The notes beneath the pieces were generated by a model. It saw only the letters and a program-made list of their open reading frames with translations. It had not been told where the DNA came from and did not search any database. A program made the position numbers and the translations under genes. DNA of 9,873 bases from DASPXY01 sp038227745 (GTDB lineage Bacteria > Planctomycetota > Planctomycetia > Gemmatales > Gemmataceae), in assembly GCA_038227745.1 (NCBI GenBank), contig JBBRPS010000366.1:1-9873 (forward strand), written 5' to 3'. This document shows, piece after piece, positions 6,766 through 9,873 of the stretch; position 1 is the stretch's first letter; the number at the start of each line of letters is the position of its first letter.

Positions 6766-7248
6766 TCAACTCTCCTCGAGCGTGCGGATCCGGTCGCGCA
6801 GGCGGGCCGCCTCCTCGTAGTCTTCCTTGGTCACCGCCTGCTTCAGCCGGTTGCGGAGCTGGATCAGCTCCGACTGCGTCTGCTTGTTCTGGGGCAGCCG
6901 CCGCGGGGTCTTGCCGCAGTGCTTCGTCTCGCCGTGAATATTTTCGAGCAGGGGAGTCAACTCCTCGCGGAACTCCTGGTAGTCGTTCGGGCACCCCAGC
7001 CGCCCCGAGTTGCGGAACTCGGCGAACTTCATGCCGCACAGCGGGCACTCGTGCTGGCTGAACAGGCCCTCCTCGGACTCGCTCGCGTGCTCGGCGCTGG
7101 AGGCCTTGCCCGCGCCGCCCTTCTGCTGCGGCTCATAGAGATACTTGTTCGCGCACAGTTCGCACAAGTGCAGTTCTTCAAACTGCTCGTCCGCGAGGAC
7201 CTCGGTGATGTGTAAAGTCGCAGGGTTGTGGCACTTTTGGCATTTCAT
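6766..7248 (-). CDS. mcsA: McsA-like zinc-finger / UVR-motif protein (first gene of operon)
   Basis: This is the second McsA-type protein, 160 residues long, and the first gene after the operon promoter. It has Cys pairs at C3/C6 (CQKC), C29/C32 (CELC) and C68/C71 (CPLC), Cys86 in GRLGCPNDY, HCGKTPR at 110-116 and a UVR motif at about 126-158 (DYEEAARLRDRI). It differs from its neighbour in the linker at 40-65, which is Gly/Ser/Glu-rich here but hydrophobic in the other copy (LSVILQTVIAPHL). The two copies share all metal ligands and the UVR motif but differ widely elsewhere, so the duplication looks old. It probably binds zinc and modulates McsB; separate roles for the two copies are inference. 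The start codon ATG at 7248-7246 lies about 45 nt after the predicted transcription start, and only a weak GGGGA lies upstream. Confidence 0.92.
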   Translation of the reverse strand: MKCQKCHNPATLHITEVLADEQFEELHLCELCANKYLYEPQQKGGAGKASSAEHASESEEGLFSQHECPLCGMKFAEFRNSGRLGCPNDYQEFREELTPLLENIHGETKHCGKTPRRLPQNKQTQSELIQLRNRLKQAVTKEDYEEAARLRDRIRTLEES

Positions 7249-7297
7249 GGACGCTGTTTCCCCGATGACGCCAGGCTAACCCCCCGTCCCAAGCGCC

Positions 7298-7325
7298 ATT
7301 CTAACAGGGGGGGGGAAGGTGTCAA
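7298..7325 (-). promoter_or_regulatory. Sigma70-like promoter of the mcsA-mcsA-mcsB operon
   Basis: Read on the minus strand, TTGACA (7325-7320, all six consensus bases) and TAGAAT (7303-7298, five of six) are separated by a 16-nt spacer. Transcription would start about 45 nt before the ATG at 7248. The spacer contains nine consecutive C/G pairs (7307-7315). I see no CIRCE or CtsR-type heat-shock operator beside it. Confidence 0.6.
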
Positions 7326-7390
7326 GGAAACGTCGCGCGCGCCCCACCCCGCCCCAGTGCCCCCGCCCGCGGCGAAAAAACGAAGCCCTC

Positions 7391-7419
7391 TTGACAACTC
7401 AGTCATGACGTCTTAGTCT
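7391..7419 (+). promoter_or_regulatory. Promoter of the blaI-blaR1 pair
   Basis: A perfect TTGACA lies at 7391-7396, followed by a 17-nt spacer and a weak -10 TAGTCT at 7414-7419. Transcription would start near 7426, leaving a leader of about 30 nt before the blaI ATG. A weak -10 is common in repressed promoters. The direct repeats at 7397-7439 cover the spacer and the start site. Confidence 0.55.
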
Positions 7420-7439
7420 ATTACTCAGACATAACGTCT
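7397..7439 (+). promoter_or_regulatory. Two 17-bp direct repeats, probable BlaI operators
   Basis: ACTCAGTCATGACGTCT (7397-7413) and ACTCAGACATAACGTCT (7423-7439) match at 15 of 17 positions and are 26 bp apart start to start. One fills the -35/-10 spacer and the other covers the expected transcription start, as expected for an autorepressor. They do not show the TACA/TGTA dyad of staphylococcal BlaI boxes, so the assignment rests on position and repetition. Confidence 0.5.
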
Positions 7440-7456
7440 GTGTGCAGGGGAGGGTC

Positions 7457-7864
7457 ATGGCACGCGCGCCGAAAGACGTCACGGACCGGGAGCTGGCGGT
7501 CCTGCAGGTGCTCTGGGAGCAGGGACCGTCCACGATCCGGCAGATCACGGACCGCCTTTACCCGGAAGGCCGGACCTCGCAGTATGCGACGGTGCAGAAG
7601 CTCCTGGAGCGGCTGGAGGACAAGGGCCACGTGCGCCGTGACCGGCAGACCGCCGGCCACGTTTTCGCGGCGGTGATCGACCGCGACGAACTCATCGGCC
7701 GGCGGCTGCAGTCCGTCGCGGAGAACCTGTGCGGCGGCGCGTGGACGCCCCTGCTGACGCACCTGGTGCAGTCCGACCGCCTCAGCGCCGCCGAGCGCCA
7801 GGAATTGCGCGACCTGATCGACGAGCTGGACAGGGAGGCCAAACGGCGCGGCGGGCGCCGCTGA
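7457..7864 (+). CDS. blaI: BlaI/MecI-family transcriptional repressor
   Basis: A DNA-binding repressor of 135 residues, close to the usual family length. The N-terminal winged helix occupies about 5-72, with LAVLQVLWEQGPSTIRQI at the first helices, a TVQKLLERLEDKGHV recognition region and the wing after it. A helical dimerisation tail ends in a basic cluster (REAKRRGGRR). An in-frame GTG at 7442 would lengthen it by five residues, but it would absorb the ribosome-binding site (GGGGAGGG, 7447-7454), so the ATG at 7457 is preferred. The gene is followed after 12 bp by the M56 protease gene, forming the classic sensor-repressor pair in which the protease triggers loss of the repressor. No beta-lactamase or penicillin-binding protein gene is in the window, so the regulated targets are unknown. 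It probably represses its own promoter through the direct repeats just upstream. Confidence 0.92.
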   Translation: MARAPKDVTDRELAVLQVLWEQGPSTIRQITDRLYPEGRTSQYATVQKLLERLEDKGHVRRDRQTAGHVFAAVIDRDELIGRRLQSVAENLCGGAWTPLLTHLVQSDRLSAAERQELRDLIDELDREAKRRGGRR

Positions 7865-7876
7865 AAGGAGCCGCCG

Positions 7877-9571
7877 GTGAGTCCGCTGGTGCAGGTCGGC
7901 CTGAGCAACTGCGTGATGGCGCTGCTCCTCGCCGCGCTCGCCGCCTGCGCCGGCCGCTGCTGGCGGCGGCCCGCCGTGACGCACGGCCTGTGGCTGCTGG
8001 TGCTGCTGAAGCTCATCACGCCGCCCCTGATTGTCGTTCCGGTCGCCTGGGCGCATCGCGAAGTCATTACCGCGCCCCCGGCGCCCGTGCGGCCCGCTCC
8101 CGAGCCGCTTCTCGGCCCCTTGCCCTTCGCGCAGGCGATGGAGAATAAGGCCGGCGCGGAGCAGACCCGACCGGGGCCTGTTCCCGCCGCGGAGGAGGGG
8201 CTGCCCGCGGCCGCTCCCCCTGTGCCGCCCTTGCCGAAGGAGCCCGTGCAGCCGGCGCCCGCCCTTCCTCCGCCTGCGCCGGTCGTTGATGGTGCCGGCG
8301 CGGCCGGCGGCCTGCCGTGGTCGGTGCCGGTGGGCGTCCTGTGGCTGGGCGGCGCGGTCTGCTGGTTCGTGCTGGCGGGGCAGCGCGTCGGCGGTTTCAA
8401 TCGCCTCCTCCGCCACGCGACGGCCGCCACCGCTGAGTTGCAGAACGAGGCCGAGGCGCTCGCGGCGCGGCTGAGGATTCGCCGCTGCCCGCGCGTCCTG
8501 CTGGTGCCCGGCGCCGTCTCGCCGATGCTGTGGGCGCTGGGGCGAGCGCCGCTGCTGCTGGTCCCGTCGAGCCTGCTGGAGCGGCTGACCGGCGAACAGC
8601 GGGCGACGCTGCTGGTACACGAGCTGGCCCACCTCAGGCGGCGCGACCACTGGGTCCGCGTCCTGGAACTGGTGGTGCTGGGGCTGTACTGGTGGTTCCC
8701 GCTGGTGTGGTGGGCGCGGCGGGAGCTGCGCGAGGCGGAAGAAGAGTGCTGCGACGCCTGGGTGGTCTGGGCCTTGCCCGACTCGCCGCGGGCGTACGCG
8801 ACGGCCCTGGTGGAAACGTTGGACTTCCTGTCTGGAGCGACCCCCATCCTGCCGCCGGTCGCGAGCGGGATCGGGCCTCTCCCCCTGTTGCGAAGGAGAT
8901 TGACCATGATCATGCGCGGAACGACGCCCCGCACCCTGACCGGGGCGGGCTTCCTGGGCCTGGTCGGCCTGGGGGTGGTGCTGCTGCCGCTGCTGCCCTC
9001 GTGGGCGCAGCCGCCCGCGGGCGGGGGCGGCAACCCGGGCGCGGGGTCGGCGGCTCCGGCCCAGGAGCGCCTGCACCAGCTCGACAAGGCCCGCGGCGAC
9101 GTGAAGCGGCTGGCCGAAAGCCTGGAACAGATGCGCCACGAGATCGAGAAGCAGAAGGCGGAGCTGGACAGGCGCTCGAAGCAGTTGCACGAGGCGATGG
9201 AGCAGCTGCGCCGCACGGAGGAGGAGGCGACCAGGGCGAATACCTTCAAGAAGTTCGGCGGCCCAGGCGGGATGGCCGGCGGCCCGGGCATGGTGCCTGG
9301 TATGATGGGTCCTGGCGGCCGACCTTTCGGCGCCCCTCTCGACAAGCGGCTGGGCGAGCTGGAGCGCAAGCTCGACCTGGTGCTGCAGGAGGTGCAGAAA
9401 CTGCGGCAGGACATAGGCAAGCAGCGCCCGCGGCCCGGGTTCCCGGGCGGGCCCGGCGGCGGGCCGGGCGGCGCTCCGGGCGCCGGCCCTCGGCCTCCGG
9501 GCAACCCGAACCTGCCTACCCCTCCCGGTGGTCCTCCCGGTGGCGAGGGCCGGCCGGGAGCCCGCCCGTAG
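7877..9571 (+). CDS. blaR1: BlaR1-like M56-family membrane metalloprotease with coiled-coil, Gly/Pro-rich tail
   Basis: A membrane zinc protease expected to sense a signal and inactivate the BlaI-type repressor encoded upstream. The protein has 564 residues. Hydrophobic segments lie at about 5-25, 37-58, 148-167, 260-279 and 353-375. A Pro/Ala-rich insert occupies 66-138. The catalytic motif HELAH is at 248-252, and the downstream Glu cluster EAEEECCD (286-293) supplies the third zinc ligand. RRRLTMIM (339-346) precedes the last helix. The transpeptidase-like penicillin sensor of staphylococcal BlaR1 is absent; instead there is a coiled coil (about 395-456), a Gly/Met/Pro-rich stretch (460-483), a second short coiled coil (486-515) and a Gly/Pro-rich end. 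The GTG start at 7877 has AAAGGAG 6 nt upstream. A strong internal site (AAGGAG, 8893-8898) precedes an in-frame ATG at 8906. Confidence 0.9.
   Translation: MSPLVQVGLSNCVMALLLAALAACAGRCWRRPAVTHGLWLLVLLKLITPPLIVVPVAWAHREVITAPPAPVRPAPEPLLGPLPFAQAMENKAGAEQTRPGPVPAAEEGLPAAAPPVPPLPKEPVQPAPALPPPAPVVDGAGAAGGLPWSVPVGVLWLGGAVCWFVLAGQRVGGFNRLLRHATAATAELQNEAEALAARLRIRRCPRVLLVPGAVSPMLWALGRAPLLLVPSSLLERLTGEQRATLLVHELAHLRRRDHWVRVLELVVLGLYWWFPLVWWARRELREAEEECCDAWVVWALPDSPRAYATALVETLDFLSGATPILPPVASGIGPLPLLRRRLTMIMRGTTPRTLTGAGFLGLVGLGVVLLPLLPSWAQPPAGGGGNPGAGSAAPAQERLHQLDKARGDVKRLAESLEQMRHEIEKQKAELDRRSKQLHEAMEQLRRTEEEATRANTFKKFGGPGGMAGGPGMVPGMMGPGGRPFGAPLDKRLGELERKLDLVLQEVQKLRQDIGKQRPRPGFPGGPGGGPGGAPGAGPRPPGNPNLPTPPGGPPGGEGRPGARP
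8893..8908 (+). promoter_or_regulatory. Internal ribosome-binding site and in-frame start inside blaR1
   Basis: AAGGAG at 8893-8898 lies 7 nt before ATG at 8906-8908, codon 344 of the protease gene. Initiation here would give a 221-residue product beginning MIMRGTTPRTLTG. A hydrophobic stretch and SWAQ follow, resembling a signal peptide with a cleavage site after Ala, and then the coiled-coil and Gly/Pro-rich region. The same residues also fit the last M56 membrane helix, so chance cannot be excluded. Confidence 0.4.
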
Positions 9572-9842
9572 CCTCCGGGCGTTCCGAACAACCCCTTTCA
9601 CCCTTCGGTAGCCCTCCGGCGTCCTTGCCCGGATAGCTTCCGTTGACAGCGTGGGTCTCTCCCCGCTGTGGAGCTGGCTTGCCGGTTCGCGCTCACACGG
9701 AGCGCGAAACGGCAAGCCGGCTACGCAGTGTCGGAGGAGAGACGAGGTCGCGCCCCGCTCGCCCCCCCGCGCCTTTCCGCTGGCCCCCCACTCCGCCGCG
9801 TGATAGCCTGACTCTCGTCGCCCCGTCGCGCCGGAGTCCACC
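9572..9842. other. Intergenic region after blaR1
   Basis: Apart from the inverted repeat at 9655-9743, I see no gene or RNA here. The G+C content is high and the short open frames look like chance. A TTGACA at 9643-9648 lacks a convincing -10 element. Confidence 0.6.
9655..9743. repeat. Long imperfect inverted repeat, about 40-bp arms
   Basis: The inner arms at 9672-9694 and 9700-9722 pair at 21 of 23 positions, plus one G-T wobble and one mismatch, around a 5-nt loop (ACACG); the core is GGCTTGCCG with CGGCAAGCC. Pairing continues outward through 9664-9670 with 9724-9730, and then GTCTCTCC (9655-9662) with GGAGAGAC (9736-9743). It lies 83 nt after the protease stop. It could be the operon terminator, a structured RNA or a mobile palindromic element. 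Confidence 0.75.
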
Positions 9843-9873
9843 ATGAGAGCCCCTCCTCGCACTATATACTGTC
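9843..9873 (+). CDS. Possible start of a further gene, cut by the window end
   Basis: ATG at 9843 is preceded by GGAG at 9833-9836 with 6-nt spacing and stays open for ten codons (MRAPPRTIYC) to the window end. Too little is visible to name a product, and the frame may close just beyond the edge. Confidence 0.3.
   Translation, partial: MRAPPRTIYC

Noticed and set aside
7249..7300. CIRCE or CtsR heat-shock operator upstream of the mcs operon
   Set aside because: I looked for the inverted repeat and the heptad direct repeat and found neither.
7442..7456. GTG at 7442 as the blaI start
   Set aside because: It would place the purine-rich ribosome-binding site inside the coding region; the ATG at 7457 is correctly spaced and gives the usual family N-terminus.
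8530..9636. 368-residue plus-strand frame within blaR1
   Set aside because: It is a Gly/Ala/Arg-rich shadow in another frame; the M56 frame carries the catalytic motif and the helices.
9643..9648. TTGACA as a promoter for the gene at 9843
   Set aside because: There is no acceptable -10 box 16-18 nt downstream, and the hairpin follows directly.
7421..9862. 813- and 677-residue minus-strand frames opposite blaI-blaR1
   Set aside because: They are antisense to two clearly recognised families, carry no motifs, and one runs through the inverted repeat.

Overview
The window is G+C-rich DNA that most resembles a planctomycete, probably of the Gemmata group. This is inferred from three things together: a giant composite secreted protein (RTX-like repeats, MBG and Ig-like domains, matrixin), a BlaI/M56 regulator pair whose sensor carries a Pro/Gly-rich tail, and an McsA/McsB operon without CtsR. 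No marker gene fixes the taxon.

Region 1 (1-4368, + strand) is the 3' part of one very large secreted-protein gene. It opens inside a tandem array of 57-bp units (19 residues, each with one GGxGxD calcium-binding motif). The array is followed by an inserted beta-rich segment, more RTX repeats, an MBG/Ig-like stretch, ten [S/T/G]GN-centred beta repeats, a matrixin-type zinc protease domain (HELGHALGLGH) and a last RTX patch. The first two array units keep the 57-bp spacing but carry two in-frame stops, so the apparent GTG start at 88 is probably not the real start of the gene.

Region 2 (4369-5181) holds a candidate terminator hairpin and a 215-residue six-helix membrane protein of unknown function. 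A 23-bp perfect palindrome is embedded in the 3' end of its coding sequence.

Region 3 (5174-7248, - strand) is an operon of two tandem mcsA-like zinc-finger/UVR genes and mcsB, the protein arginine kinase. It is driven by a sigma70-like promoter at 7298-7325 whose spacer contains nine consecutive Gs. McsA activates McsB in the arginine-phosphorylation branch of protein quality control. Neither ctsR nor clpC lies next to the operon here.

Region 4 (7249-9571, + strand) is a divergent blaI-blaR1 pair. A TTGACA promoter overlaps two 17-bp direct repeats that are probably the BlaI operators. The BlaR1-like protease has no penicillin-binding sensor domain. After its last membrane helix it has a coiled coil and Gly/Pro-rich tail, preceded by a strong internal ribosome-binding site and start.

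Region 5 (9572-9873) contains a long imperfect inverted repeat and perhaps the first ten codons of another gene.
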